Source: Siphonodentalium dalli | Lineage: Eukaryota; Mollusca; Scaphopoda; Gadilida; Siphonodentaliidae | DNA length: 64,000 nucleotides | Reading direction: 5' to 3' | Assembly (NCBI GenBank): GCA_032622095.1 | Contig: CP136069.1 | Coordinates: 153,067,043-153,131,042 of the forward strand | Shown here: piece by piece, positions 13,801-28,800 of the stretch | Layout: every line of letters begins with the position of its first letter | How positions within the stretch are numbered: position 1 is the first letter of the stretch | Notes under the pieces: model-generated | The model's database searches: none | What the model was told of the DNA's origin: nothing | Seen by the model: only the letters and a program-made list of their open reading frames with translations | Program-made: the position numbers and the translations under genes

Positions 13801-16800
13801 ATATCGCCACGGAACAAGGCAACGAAGCCTGTGTGGACCTGGTAAGAAGATATATTTCTCACCATATCTGGCTTTTGATTTGTATCTGAAGGCTTACTCG
13901 TGAACCATGTAACCGTACATCATCATCTAGGCCATGCAAAGTAAAATTCCCGTTTCATGGGCTGGCATGCATGATCCCTTAACCCTGCACATACAACGTT
14001 TTTATTCGCGTTCAATCTCTTGGAGAAATTGTTAATCGGCACAAAATAATAATACCCCCACTCTCATAGAGAATGGGGGGCATACTGGATTGACCTCATC
14101 CCTCCCTCGGGGCATCCCTCCATCCGGGCAGATATCACAAACACGAGTTGTTGGATCTGAATGAAATTTGGTATGGATGTTCACTGCTATGAGGGCTTTA
14201 ACAGAGTGTTCAATAGTTTTTTTTTTGTGGATTTTCCGTTAGAGTTATTCATCGTTGTTTATCTGGAAATGTTGGTTTTTGTGTCCGTCTGAGCAGATAT
14301 CTCCACCACCGGTTGACAAATCTCAATGAAATTTGGTATGGATGGTCACTACTCTGAGGGCAATCAATGGAGTGTTCAATATTTTTTTTCTTCAGTTTTC
14401 CATTCTAGAGTTATTCATCTTCATTTATAGTTGGAACTGTTGGTTTTTTGTCCGTATCTCCACCACCTGTTTAATGATATCAATGATGGCAATCAACTGA
14501 CTGTTCATTCGATTTGTTTATGTTTTCCATTCTAGAGTTATTTATCTTTGTTTATATGAAAATGTCAGGGTTTTTTTTTTTTCGTCAAAGCAGATATCTC
14601 AACCATACTTTGTCAGTTCGAATTTGCCACTATGGGGGTATGCCAGCACTGCCAGTGCAACCTCTTGTTTTACGTGTTTTATACTGACATTCATTGAATT
14701 GAGATCGAACAGACCATTTCTTTTTTTAAATTCCGATTCAGTAATTGGTAACTATGTTCAGACATGTGTTAAATGATGTATTGCGTTTGCGATCTCATTA
14801 AAAAATTTGAGCTAAACTGCTATTGGAGACCTAGGATCAGATTGATGTTTCCCAGTTGAAGTTGGTGATGTTCACCCATTAGTCACTTTGATTATGCATT
14901 TATCTTCTCCAAATTAAGGGATATAGAAACTTCCCAGAAGGGAAATAGTTACTGAAAACAATGTTAATTTGAGACTATAGATACTTCCCAGAAGATGCCT
15001 ATTTGCAGGCTTTGTGGTACACTTGTTAATTAAGTTGTGACAAGAATTCATATTCTATATCACAATGTGCTGTTGTTGTCTTTCTATCTTTCAATCAATA
15101 AATTATAATGAACAAATTATAAATGCATTATTTGTAGCACTGTTCCCACCTTCTCAAAACCCCACCCGGCCAAGTAACAAACACTACAATTAATCACTGG
15201 ACTTTTAGTTGATTTCTTTTTGTTTTCGGTATTATTTACTTATTTACTGTTTATATAATATTGTTATTACTAATATTATTCTGTATATTTACAGCTCCAA
15301 GCCACAATATCAGGGAAAAATGACCTGTTCCACCATGTCAACATAGACTGGGATCTCATTCAGGTCTGTATATTAACAACTGTGCTGTGGTTTTATATAA
15401 ATTGAACATTCTTGAACTGCAGAAGTACTCCATGCAAGACAGGACATAGCTATATGACTGTTGGTCGTCAGTGTTTGAAATTCAGACCAAAACAATGGAT
15501 TTAATCTTGCCATTTCTGAGTTATTGTTATTCAATTGCTTTCAAATAAGGTTTGTCAATGACTCCAAGCCTGAGTTTAGTGTGCCTGTCAATTGCAGAAT
15601 GAGGTCGCCCAAAGGGTGAATTTAGTGATGCTATCCCGCATAGTGGTCTACCATCACTAAATTCACCCTATGGGGACCTCATTCAGCTTTGGCCTCATCT
15701 TCACTGGAAAGTTTCTTTATTATAAAATTTCTATAGAAACTTCTTCACATATATTCCATTTTTTTAGTTTAGTTTCTCTATATCCCCAAATTGACAGATG
15801 ACACATTCCATAATGAGGTTCCCAATGGGTGTACATAACAATATTCACCATTTGGGAACTTCAATCTGAGTCTATGTCTCCCATAGCAGATGAGGTCATG
15901 CAGTATGAGGTCCCCAGATGGTGAATTTAGTGATGCTAGCCCGCTATGCGGGATAGCGTCACTAAATTCACCGTCTGGGGACCTCATTCTGCAAATGACA
16001 GTCACACTAAATTCAGGCTTGAATAACTCACATGGGAATGCAGGTTAATCCTTTCTATACTAAATGGATTCTCCCATTCAGTAATAAAAGTATACATTGG
16101 AATAGTCTTTTATTCATTTAGAGGGGTGGGCAGGTAATGAAAGTAGACAACAGACAAGCGAAAAGATAACACAAGTGCAGAATGATTCATATTCATTGGT
16201 GGGAAATATTCAGATGATAAGTTCAACAAATTACCTAAGGTCATTTATTGAACTTATTATCTGAACATTTCCTAAGGAAACTACTCATCAATGAATATTT
16301 AATATAGAAAGGGTTAAGTTTGAATGCATTCTCTTATATATATGAGGCTCTCTTTATAAAAGAGAATACATTGGCCTAACAATATATACCTTGACTTTGT
16401 AACTCAATGCATTCTCTTATATATGTATAAGAGAATACATTGGCCTAACTATATTTACCTTGACCTTGTAAGCCAGTGCATTCTCTTATATATGTGAGGC
16501 TCCCTTTATATAAGAGAATACATTGGCCTAACAATATATACCTTGACCTTGTAAGCCAGTGCATTCTCTTATATATGCAAGGCTCCCTACTCGAGACTCA
16601 CATATACAACAGAATGCACTGGCACAGGATCTTTAATGTTGAACCAGTGTAGCTCCCGTCATCAAAGGGTTTATCTGTTTTATATTTATATTTCTAGGAG
16701 GATCATCTGTATGATTATATGGACAGTGACGACGACCTCGTTGATGTAAGTGTTATAACTTGTCTATCTTGTCCCATGAGTATTAGGTGAATTGACATAG

Positions 16801-19800
16801 TTGGCAACCTTATTTAATAATGATATCTGAAGAGAGAGAAATAGAGGATCTCACATGAGTTTCTATTTTATACGGAATTTATCAACCGAGTTCACTAAAT
16901 TCGATTTGAGCCGAGGTTTACCGAGGCTCAAATAGAATTTAGTGGACGAGGTTGATAAATTACGTATAAAATAGGACGAGTGTGAGATACTTTTTATCAC
17001 ATGATCAAATAAACGCGAAGCAATGCGAAATATCCATCGAAAACAACGATAAAAACCGCAGCGATCGCAAGTCATTTTAAGAACGATGTGACGTCATCGC
17101 ACGCGCTGATATTAAACGTGTCTCTTATCGATAATTATGAAACTGCTTTTATGGGCAAATTATGTGATAAATAATGATATCTGAAGAGAGAGAACTTGCT
17201 GCTTGTTAAAATCCAAGTTCAGTCATCGTGACTATGGACACCTCAAAGTTATAGAAGCAATTTGAACATGTAATTCCATGCAAAATACAGTTATGCCCTA
17301 ACGAAATTGTGATGAACTAATATGGGGAAACCACCATCGGCCGATACCCAGTTGTTAAAATTTAGTAATCTTCTGATAGTCTTACCAAATACAAATTGAA
17401 AAATAAATTAATAGTGTGTTAATCAATGATAATACGTTGAACATTTATGATCAGGCAATGAAGACATCTATCCGCTGGTAGATTTAAGACTTGATGCGAG
17501 GCCAGGAGACCACGACAAAATGTGACCTACGAAATACGAATGGAGAATGAATTACATCATAATTATGTCAAGTGTTGAAGGACATGTTATCTGTTATCAC
17601 GTTTTACTTTCCCCTTCTGTTGCAACAATGCTGTATTAGCGTTTACAATGACATGATTATGGGTCTAACCCTTTACCCAACAAACCGGCCAAAACCGGCC
17701 AAATAAAGCTTCAACAGCCTAAAATATCTTCGGTCTGTCTCAATAGAACCATACAAATATGGATATCATTGGAACCGGCTCCTTGACCACATTGTGATAG
17801 TTACAGTTATGCCCTGTGCCAATGCATTCTCTTATATATGCGAGTCGACCATAGGTCGCCTCGCATATATAAGAGAATGCATTGGCCTAAAAAAAATATT
17901 TTTTTACCATTTTTTCTTACATTCTTTAACAATTTTATAATTTTTAATGTGTTAAGCCAATGCATTCTCTTATATATGCGAGGCGACCTATTATCGACTG
18001 AATTGCCTCAAATTTACCAGGTGGTCAGAACTCGCACTGCCACCATTTAAAAAAGTTGATTTTCAATTATTTGCATCCACAATGATGTACAGTAATCAAT
18101 AACATATTTCTGATTATCATAATCAAATTCTGATTTTTATATTTATGCACAAATATACCTTTGTTGTAGCTTATAGGGCACCTCTTTTACTGTGTTAACT
18201 CATTATTATAGGGTACCCCTGACAAGAAATCACGATCACGGCCGCACAGTCTTGTAGCTGGACCATTCCCACCTGACTCGCCTATTCAGAGTAACAAGGA
18301 TTCACAGTGCCTAAGAGAGGATTTAGAAGCCAGGCTTTTGGGAAAACAGCCTCCCGTTCCGCCTCCCCCATCGACCAAACCAAGAAGTAAGTCTAAGATA
18401 ATTCGAGAGGTATCCAGGGGCATGGCTAGAGGGTCTATGTTGGAGCCCTTAAAACAGACCGAAATTTTCAAGTATTAGAAATTCTATTTAATATTTTTAA
18501 TCAGATCCTTTTTAATTTCATCACGTGATAATAATCTTGTTCAATTGTACATAGCATTTTCAATATATTTTCAGATACATATGAACATACATGTATATAA
18601 CAGAACAGTGTATACAGCAATTAATTTTGAGATAATCAGTGTATTTGAGAAGTGGGAATATTTATAAGCACTTATTTCTGAAAGTAAAATAATAGTGTTG
18701 TGTATGAATTGATAGGGCCATGGAGCCCAAACTTGTTTGTAACTGCTAATTGTAATCATGATTTTGTTAAACCGTTTCATTATTCGGCTTGCATCATCTT
18801 GTTTCAGCTTCAGTTTTTTTTAAGGACATGGCTAATGGGTCTACAATATTTTGTCTAATACCAACTCGTCTACATGACATGTCGTCTATGTGACTTTTTG
18901 TTGACATGATATTTCATTGATGTGACTATGAGTCATTGTGACTGATAGTCTGGATGGCATGAAAGCCTGAATTTAGTGTTTCTGACATTTGCAAAATAAT
19001 AATAATAATGTATAGCATTTGTAAAGGGCCTTTCCCATGAGGCCCAAAGCGCTCAAAGTTTTACAATTATTACCCTGATGAGCCTGAACATTCAGTAACC
19101 ATCTACTGCTCCCCGGGGACAGGGGGAGGTACAGCCGGGAGTATGCGAGGATACCATATGGCTAGCATACTGACAAGATCTTTCACTGCTCATTATCAGG
19201 TACCCTTGTAATGCATGGGTGGTGCAAAGCAGACACAGTACGAGTGACCTTGCTCAAGGGTCACAACTTGGCGCGAGATTCAAACAGTGTACAATCCAAC
19301 AATTGCACATCGCTCAAGTCGGCCAAGCCACTGCTGTGTGGAAACTCATAACAGACCACCAGCCAGCCGCGAACTCGCCTCGCTGTGTTGACAGCGAAGA
19401 CAAGTCCAACGCGCTAACCACTGGACCACGGAGGGTGAATTTTGTGACGCTATCCCGCACAGTAGGTTAGCATCACCAAATTCACCCTCTGGGGACCTCA
19501 TTATGCTTGGGCCTCATCTTTTGGAAAGTTAACATTGACCCTTCTAGAAATTTTCTATATCCCTAAATTTACAGAAGATAAAATACATAATCGATCTGAT
19601 CTGATCCTAGCTCTCCCATAGCAGTTGAAGCCTAAGCAGAATAAGGTCACCAGAAGGTGAATTTGGTGATGCTAGCATGCTGTGTGGGATAGCATCACTA
19701 AATACACCCTCTGTGGACCTCATTCCTCAAATGTCAGACAAACTAAATTCAGACTTGCATTAGACATTTCAAACACAGTTGCAAAGTGACAGTGAACGAA

Positions 19801-22800
19801 TATTATTTTTACGCATATAATTTCTTTCTATTTTATTTATGATTTTGATAACTTCTGACGGTTGATTTGATTTCGGTTCTGATATTATGATTTCTTAACA
19901 TAGCATATTTATACCATTACATCCAGTTATACATAATCTGAATCGAAACTAAGACGGGTCAGGTAGCAGATTAAAACACTGTCTTGTAATTGACCCGAAA
20001 CTAGCCGAGTGGGAAAATGTAATTAAATGAAACGAAAACAAAAAAGTTTAGTCATGCATTTTGTTATAAAACGTTGCAAATACAACAACATTTATTCTTT
20101 GTAAACAGCTTGGAAATGTATAATTCATTGTATTTAGTTGGATGATTTACTATTCTTTTGTTGGCTTTCATGCCATTCGTGAACAAAAAAATTTGTACTG
20201 TGAAGCAAGTGCTAAGAAAGTAGCGTCCCTGGTTACTATGCAAAGGACTACAAGTATCATTGTACGTTAGTACTATTGGGTCGTTTTCGCTGCACTGATA
20301 AATTCTCGACCTAATGTAATTATTCGATTAATTACATTAGCTTTGATAAACTCATCGGGAATTTACTATAGAGAATGAATTGGGCTTAATTATTTGAAAC
20401 AGTATATCATATCTGGATTCTGCAACCTAGTTAACTCTTTCTAGTAAATGGCCTAACAATATTTACATTGTAAGTCAATGCATTCTCTTATTTATGTGAG
20501 GCTTCCTATGGGAGACTCACATATATAAGATAATACACCAGCACAGAATGTTTAAAGCTGCACCAGTGCAGCTCCTGTCATGAAGGGGAAAATTGTCCCC
20601 TGAAAAGTTTTGGAGGACTATTATAATCAGCACTTTCCGTGTTTCCGACTGTTCATGCGTCAGTCCACATCTTTGTCCGCATGATAACTTGAGCAATATT
20701 CAACAGAATTTCTTAATATTTGGTATGTAGTTCACATTCGAGAAGGCGCAGGCTACAGCACTGCTCAAATTAAGCGACATGTTTTAACGAGGTGTACATG
20801 CGTTATTACCGCGGTGCAATACCGCGACATACTGCCGATTCGCGGTTGTACTACCACGCGCATACCGCGGTACCACCGCAACGTTAACGGTACCACCGCA
20901 CTACCAGCGGTAATGGATATTGGTACCGCGGTGGCACGCGGTAATGAACCGCACAAACGCGTTGACATTACCGCTACGCGGTAGCGATTTTGAAACGAGG
21001 TTAACGACGGAATTCGATGTCTGACCGCTAATCTTCCAAAATAGGACGGCCGTTCTCACGATCTCCGTCCATGATTGTGTACCTTGACATGTATTATTAA
21101 CATATTGAAATAGATGAAAGCCGAGTATCGGGAAATATACCGGGCTTCCAGATTAAGTAAAGGTAAGTATAAGTTACTTTGAGAAAGTCATTTTTCAATT
21201 AATGTGAATATTAAAATATTATAATAACATTTCTAGTCTCGTTTTATTGCCTAAAATTCCCATAAATGACACTATTTGTGAGCAGTGTGGGTTATCGCGA
21301 AGGGAACAAATTATTTCGGCCATTTTAGAGAGCTCGATAAATCCCGTATCTATAGTCTATATAAACGTTAAGATGTACGTGATCACCAAGTTGAATGATA
21401 ACGATACTATTTAAATAGTCCCCAGAAAGTCGCCAGAATAATTATCGTTAACTTCTTTGACATTCATTAACTGCAAATCACAAACACCATTTGTTCGTTT
21501 AACGGGAATTATTGTCTTTATAGCAATAAAAGACACAACGTGGAACTCCCGTATATCCAGGAAAAACAAATACATTCTGTGCAAAAGCACGTGTCACTCA
21601 TTATGTCATACTGCAGCTGGCAGACTTTGTTCGTTAATATAGGACACAGGGCACTCAAGATGTCGTCATGTCTTTTTATAACTGGCCTCAATTGTTGAAA
21701 TAAATATTTGTGTTTTGTTGATGGTGCTATTAGTAAAATTACACACGTGGCACTTGTATTTTCATGACTCCAATGCGTCCGTAATGCTTACATAATGCTG
21801 GTAGAAGGTAGTTCAGATATGTATCCATACTATTTTGGTATTGCGAATAATATTATGTGCGAACGGCCACGTGGCTTTAGACAGACAAGTCTCATTCGAT
21901 CTATAAAACGTTGTGCACGTAATAGCTATTTATAAATATTTGTCGCACAAAACTGAGACAAACGCTCTTTATTGCTACCATATCGGGAATAAACTAACAA
22001 GAACTAAAACATCTGTATATAGCCAAACAAACATATCTAGAGGTAAACTTTCCAACACCATGCATGTTTTTCTTCGGAATCACGATTAGATAGGAATATG
22101 TGAGATAATTTATACTGCGACCCACCAAGTGCACGCCCTCGCCAAAAGTTGAAATTTCACATCAAACGATGCCGCCCGACACGCACTCGTGAGCTCAATG
22201 AATGTTCACGTAACAAAATCAAAGACTGATTAGACAACGTTGTGTCTTTCAATGTTAGTTTGGTGTTTTGCGTCTGTCTTTTGTCGCGCACATTGGTGAT
22301 GATAACAACTTTACTTTGCTGCATGACATGTGCCACGCTTTCTTATACATTTTATTCCCACAGACAATAAATCTTCAGACGCAAATGTTTGTAAATTGCT
22401 TTGCTATTTCACACATGCGTACAATCGTACGTCTTGGCGACAATATACTATTTACACGCCGATTATGTTTGGCATATGAACAAAACTATAGATTTGAACG
22501 AATATGAATATTTCTGCAATGATCGCCGTCCTGGCCTCCAAGACTAAAATCGGACTCCGTGTTAATAATGCATCGTCCCCGCTGGTTTCGACCAAATTCA
22601 GATAAATGGAGGATTTACTTTTCCCATTTTATAAGAAATTTAGATTTCGGAAACACAAAAAAAAGAAAAAAAAAAGAAAAAGAAAAAAAGGCATGAGTGG
22701 AAACCGATATAGGAATCTGGTGCGTAAATCATTTGACGATGTGTAAGATAGATGTAAACAAAACTATTACTCCACGGTGTTTTGCGTATCCAGTCCCCGT

Positions 22801-25800
22801 AAGCAACTATAGCCGAGTTCAAAAACCGCCGACGTGATTAAACGTGATGTATATAGGTGTACATTTGTAATATGTTACATGTAAACCTGACATGTTCATA
22901 TGTAATCCGATTGCATTATTATTCATTTATATTCATTACGTATACATAATTACTTGCAGCTTACAGGTATTCATTCAATACAAAAGTTATTCATAATCAT
23001 TTACCTACCGTGTGACGCCTTGTTTCAGTCGTGTTCTCTCCGCGGTGGAGGGCCGTTAGCGGTAATTTGAACGCGGATACGAAAAAAATAATGCGGTGTA
23101 TGGCGGTAACGAACACCAAAAACGTGGTGACCTGCGGTAACCAACGGTAAAAATACCGTACCAGTACCGCGGGTCAACCGCCCTCCATCGCGATACGGAA
23201 TGATAACCGCGGTAGTTTGGTGGTATCACCGCGGTAAGTACCGGCCCATAACCTCGTTAAACAGGTCGCTTACTGAGAGCATAGCTGTAAGTTCTAATTT
23301 GGTCATGGTCCGATGATTTTTGATGGAGTTATGCCCCTTAATCGACTTAGAAATCACTATTTTTGTGTTGTCCGCATGGTAACTTGAGCAATTTCAACAG
23401 AATTTCTTGATATCTGGTATGTGGTTCACATTTGAGAAGACACAGGCCAAGTTTGAAATTGATCACTGTCCGGTGATTTTTTGATGGAATTATGCCCCTG
23501 TTTCAACTTAGAAAGTGCTGTATTCATGATAAATTGAGCATACTTCAAAAGAATCTCTTGATACTTGGTTCGTGACTCATCTTTGAGAACATGCAGGTTG
23601 TCGTCTAGATTGAGTCAAAATTTGTCAGAATTTGAATCCTCTGTTCTTAAAAAAAGCCAAGATCCTAAAATGTCACCTCGATTCGGGGGGACATGGGGTT
23701 TGCGACCTTTTATTATTCATTGATTTGTTTGGGAATTAAAGTTTGTTTCCTGTTTTTATTATTCTCTTTTAAGTATCTTACCTATCTTAGATTTGAAGCT
23801 ACAATTATACAACAAATTACGACTTGTTTGACAGGGTTTTTATAAAACATGGAATCTTTTATTGCAGAATATATAACCATTCCTAGTAAACATAGAATAA
23901 GTCGACCGGGTGAGTGATGCGATGTGAAAACCTGCATCATGACAAACACCTAGCATGATTAAAAGAATAGCTGATTTTGATTTATGATCTTTTTCCCTGC
24001 ATGATCCTTGTAACTGAGATTTTAGAGTGACTAAGAAATTTTGTCTAGTGATCCACTCTCCAGACATACTGTTAATTCTTTGTACTTGAAGCATGTATGT
24101 TTTTGATTTAAACTTTTATCACACCTTAATCTGATCTGTGTTGCATAAAAAACCATAAAGATTTGAAGCCTATCAAGTAATAGTAATGCCCTAAATAATC
24201 GACTCCTTAACTACAGCAGAATTATGGGCAACAAGCTATATTTCCGACTAAATCCTGAAAAATTACCCATAATTATGCTGTGGTTAAGGAGTCAATTATT
24301 TAGGGCATTAGTGTATTTATGACTGATCTGAGTGTTTACAACGCACACAAATAACGAATAGAGAGACATACCAAAATATACTTTTTTGTATTATATTTAT
24401 AATTTGTATTGCCCTTGTTTCAAGATTTTGGTCATTTTTAACAATGAAAAACTTTTAATATGTAACAGAATACAGACTTTGTTTTCAAAAATGCCCTAGA
24501 ATTGCCAGAATCTTATAATTTTGGTGATGAATATAAAAACTAAAATTTGCCTCTCTGTTTGTGATTCTATATTGGTTGTTAAATTTTAATCCTCAGACCA
24601 GTTATGAATGCCATTCTAGGATTTTAACTGATATTTATTCATTAGGCCCAAAAAAATTAAATTATTTGAATCTCAGACAAATTTTTTTCAGAATAGATGA
24701 GGGAGGGAGGACATTATTATTTTATTTTTTTGTGCACATCGTAATCATGGATTATGATATCTTCACATGTCTATTAATTGACACCTATCCGAGATTCTGC
24801 ATGTCAAAACCATTGTTATATAACCATTACTTTTGCAGTGGAATTACCGATAAAAGTCCAATTGGTCCAATATGATGCCAAAGTTTAATAAAAACTTGAT
24901 GGTAAACATTGGAAAGGTCAAAGCATTGATTCAGATTAAAGCATTTGAACTTACTTACTTTCTTACACAATGAGCGGCTTTTTGTTGACAAATCACTGTG
25001 ACAGTTTTGTTTACATAACAATGGTTTCAAGACGCGATTTTCGTTATTGGAGAACTGTCATTAATGAATATAAGAACAAAGTTTATCTATTTCTCCATGT
25101 TCTTCTTAGTTGTGACTAGAGAGACAGTGTATCTTTGAAAGTAAACAAAATGCATGTGCAAGCGTGCAAATAGTGTGTCTGTCATTTGCAGAAAGAGGTT
25201 TCCAGAGTGTGAATTTAGTGATGCTATCCCACACAGCAGCCTAGCATCACCAAATTTACTCTCTGGGAACCTCATTCTGCTTAGGGCCTCAACAGCTATC
25301 TCAGACCTAGGATCAGATTGAATTTCCCCAGTTGAAGTTGATGTTCACCCATTAGTAACCTTCATTATGCAATTTACCTCTGCAATTTAGGGTATATATA
25401 ACTTCCCAGAAAGGAAAAAGTAACTAAAACAATGTTAATTTGAGACTATACTTTCGATACTTTCCAAAAGATGAATACTAAGTGGAATGAGTTCCCCAGA
25501 GTGTGAATTAGGTGATGCCAGCCCATTGTGTGGGATAAACTCACCCTATGGGGACCTCATTCTGCAAATGACAGACACTATTTGCAGCCTTGTATTGACT
25601 AGAGAGAGATTGTGTATCTTTAAAAGTAAACAAATTGCATGTGTGATAACCAAGCATGATTCAATTCTACTTACTTTTTTTTCTCTCACTAATTTGCAAG
25701 AACAATATGTCTGTGTGTTCATGTAATAGATATCTTAGGATTTTTTATGAGATTCTAAATTAGTTAAATCTGGGGGGTCTTGGAATCACTGATTTTGGTG

Positions 25801-28800
25801 TTTATGATTGGTGGAGAAGCAAGCAGTACATTATGTACATTTAATGATTCAAAAACCTGGATCTTATCATATGCTTGTTGAGTGCTGATTCCAGTTTTTG
25901 AACCATTCTAATCACACTGGTCATCCTATAATCCCCGATGTGGGCAGTAAACTGGCGTGCGGGCATCAATAAACCACACATTGGGCTATAACAGTTAGAG
26001 TTTTCAATACCAGGGCTAGTCTAATTACTTAAAAGTAGTCTAGAAGTTATACCAGGCAATGGAAGATGTATATGATTTAAGCAATACCTATTTATGCTTT
26101 GACAGTAGTTCAGAAAATTCAGATATCATTTCTCGAGAAGAAACACAATCTTAGCCGAGCGTTTTCGGAATTTCGGTGTAAATTTAAGTTTAATTCAACC
26201 AAACTTTCACTGCAGACAATTCTCGAGAATGTTTTTAAAATGTGAAGCTATCTATATGGGACACTCATCCATTGACTTATTTTGATACTAAAAACCCCAA
26301 ATCCCTATCCAGTAACTCGATTAAAGACATCTTTCCAAACATACCACACATCGATAAAGTTAAACGGAATGCGGGCAGGAGTAAACCGAGGCATGGGCAA
26401 AAATTTTCATTTAGGGGGGGGGGGGGGGGGGGAGTGATTCACAGTGAACCATTCAACACCGAAATCTTGAGTGGCAAGGATTAGCACTGTATCAGATTTA
26501 TGTAAACAATATGGTGTTTATTTTAACCTAATTTCACATAGTGGAGTCTCCCTAGTGTTGAGTGTTTTGTGTATTGCACACTCTTTATGCACTGTAATGT
26601 ATCACAATATGGCTTTTGTTTACTAACAAGGCTTACGATCTTGATACCAACATGCCATTTATGCAATATTTATGATTGGTATAAGAACAATGTTTGTCTA
26701 TATTATTTTAATATTCATTCTGTTTCTGGCGGTTTTAACAGAAATGACTTTTTAAACAGCAATACCCATCGCAAAGGTCATCCTTATTTTTAACTTGATG
26801 GTGCCGATAATGTAATCACGAAGGCTATACATATTTATAACTTGATGGTGCCGAGAATGTAATAATTAGGGATGGGATATACTTTTGTGTTGCGATATGA
26901 ATAGTATCTCGATATACGCTTCACAATATGAATATGTATCCAGATATGGTCCATGCTCAAGATCATATGCTGAAATTGTTACAATCCAAAAAGGAAATTA
27001 TTCTGGATTTGTTATAATTATTAAATGAAGTAAGGGACATACTATATGTCTTTTGAAGAGTCCAGATTATCTATGGTTACAAGCTTGCAAATAGTGTGTC
27101 TGTCATTTGCAAATTGAGGTCTTCAGAGGGTGAATATAGGGAAGCTATTCCACACGGTGGGCAAGCAGCAACAAATTTGCCCTCTGGGAACCTCATTCTG
27201 TTTAGGCCTCAACTGTTTAGACCTGGTATCACTTTGTTGAAATTCGCAAGTCGAAGTTGGTAATGTTGACCTATTAGTCACCTCGATTATGCATTTTATC
27301 TTCTGCGAATTAGGTGATATAGAAACTTCCCAGATGGGAAAAAGTAACTAAAAACAATGTTAATTTGAGACTATAGATATATTTCCTAGAAGATTAGGCC
27401 TGAGCAGAATTAGGTCCCCAGAGGTGAATTTGGAGATGATAGCTCACTGTACCGGATACCGTAACTAAATTCACCCTATGGGGACCTCATTCTGCAAATG
27501 ACAGACGCACTATCTCCAGGCTTGCAGTTCACCAGTGAACCGATTGTATCTCCAATTCCGAGTACATGTATAATAAAGCATGTGATTTTGTCTATTTGTT
27601 TCCAGAGTTGTGTTTATTGATTGTTGTAACTACTCACAACTACTTAACAGATACCACATGGGTACATTGATGCATTGGCATCTGACATGTATTTCTCTCA
27701 CCCCCACTACACATTTTAGCACAGGCAGTATATGTGAGATTTTCCTATCTCACACCACAGGAACTATTTTAACAAAAACAAAAACAATGGCGACCAACTA
27801 GTTACGCTACACATTTGAATTTAATCAATACAGACAATTTTGTGGATACTAATAAAAATGGAGATATTCCCAAATGGTTAAAAACGGAGGACCTTCAGCA
27901 TAAGCCCACTTGCAAATGCAGAGTTGCATAACATGCACTATAAACAATTAATTGTGTTCGGTCAAACGAAATGAGCATTACTTGTACATTTCATAACATG
28001 TAAACATAGCCACTTCACAAATGATGAACGAAAGAGTTCCACCTTTGAAATATTGCCATCGTTCTAATAATTTATCAAACAAACAGTTTTTCTGTCATAT
28101 AAACATGTTTCCTTTTATAATGGTAGCGATAGGGACATTTCCCATGGCAAACACAGTTGGTCTAGTTGCAAAGATTCATATCAATACATGCGTTCCTTGG
28201 AATTCGTCCCAGGTGCAATGTTGATTGCGCAAGCCATGTCGATTTCACTCAAACGTATTAACTATAATATAATTGGCAGTTCATGACATCCAACTAGCAT
28301 AAGTACATGTATGTGGGTTGCACTTTTACGCATTTCATGTGTTTATATAACCAAGACTTGAAATAGTTTATCTGTTGTTTGCAGAACACGGTGGGCTAGC
28401 ATCACTAATTTCACCTTTTGGGAACCTCATTCTGCTGAGGCCTCAACTGCTATGGGAGACCTAGGATCAGATTGAAGTTCCCCAGTTGAAATTGGGGATT
28501 TTCACCCAATAGTCACCTCGATTATGAATTTTATCTTCTGCAACTTAGGGGACACAGAAACTGAACAGAAGTTAAAAAGATACTTTCTAGAAGATGAGTC
28601 CCAAGCAGAATCAGGTCCCCAGAGGGTGAATTTAGTGATGCTAGCCCATGCGGGTAGCATCACTAAGTTCACTCTCTGGGGACCTGATTCTGTAAATGAC
28701 AGACACACTACAGTAATGCTCTAAGTAATCGACTTCTTAACCACAGCAGAATTATGGGTAACTTTTCAGGATTTAGTCGGAAATATGGCTTGTTGCCATT

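Noticed and set aside
15778-16005. ORFs with '[12 protein letters not shown]...NSPSGDLIL' peptides, repeated at many places (25087, 41244, 48699, 52108 and others)
   Set aside because: Translations of the hAT-like MITE hairpins; peptide similarity reflects the DNA repeat, not a protein family.
19219-19470. 83-residue ORF across the SINE
   Set aside because: It lies on the strand opposite the SINE's tRNA-like promoter and runs on into the hAT-like element; not a gene.
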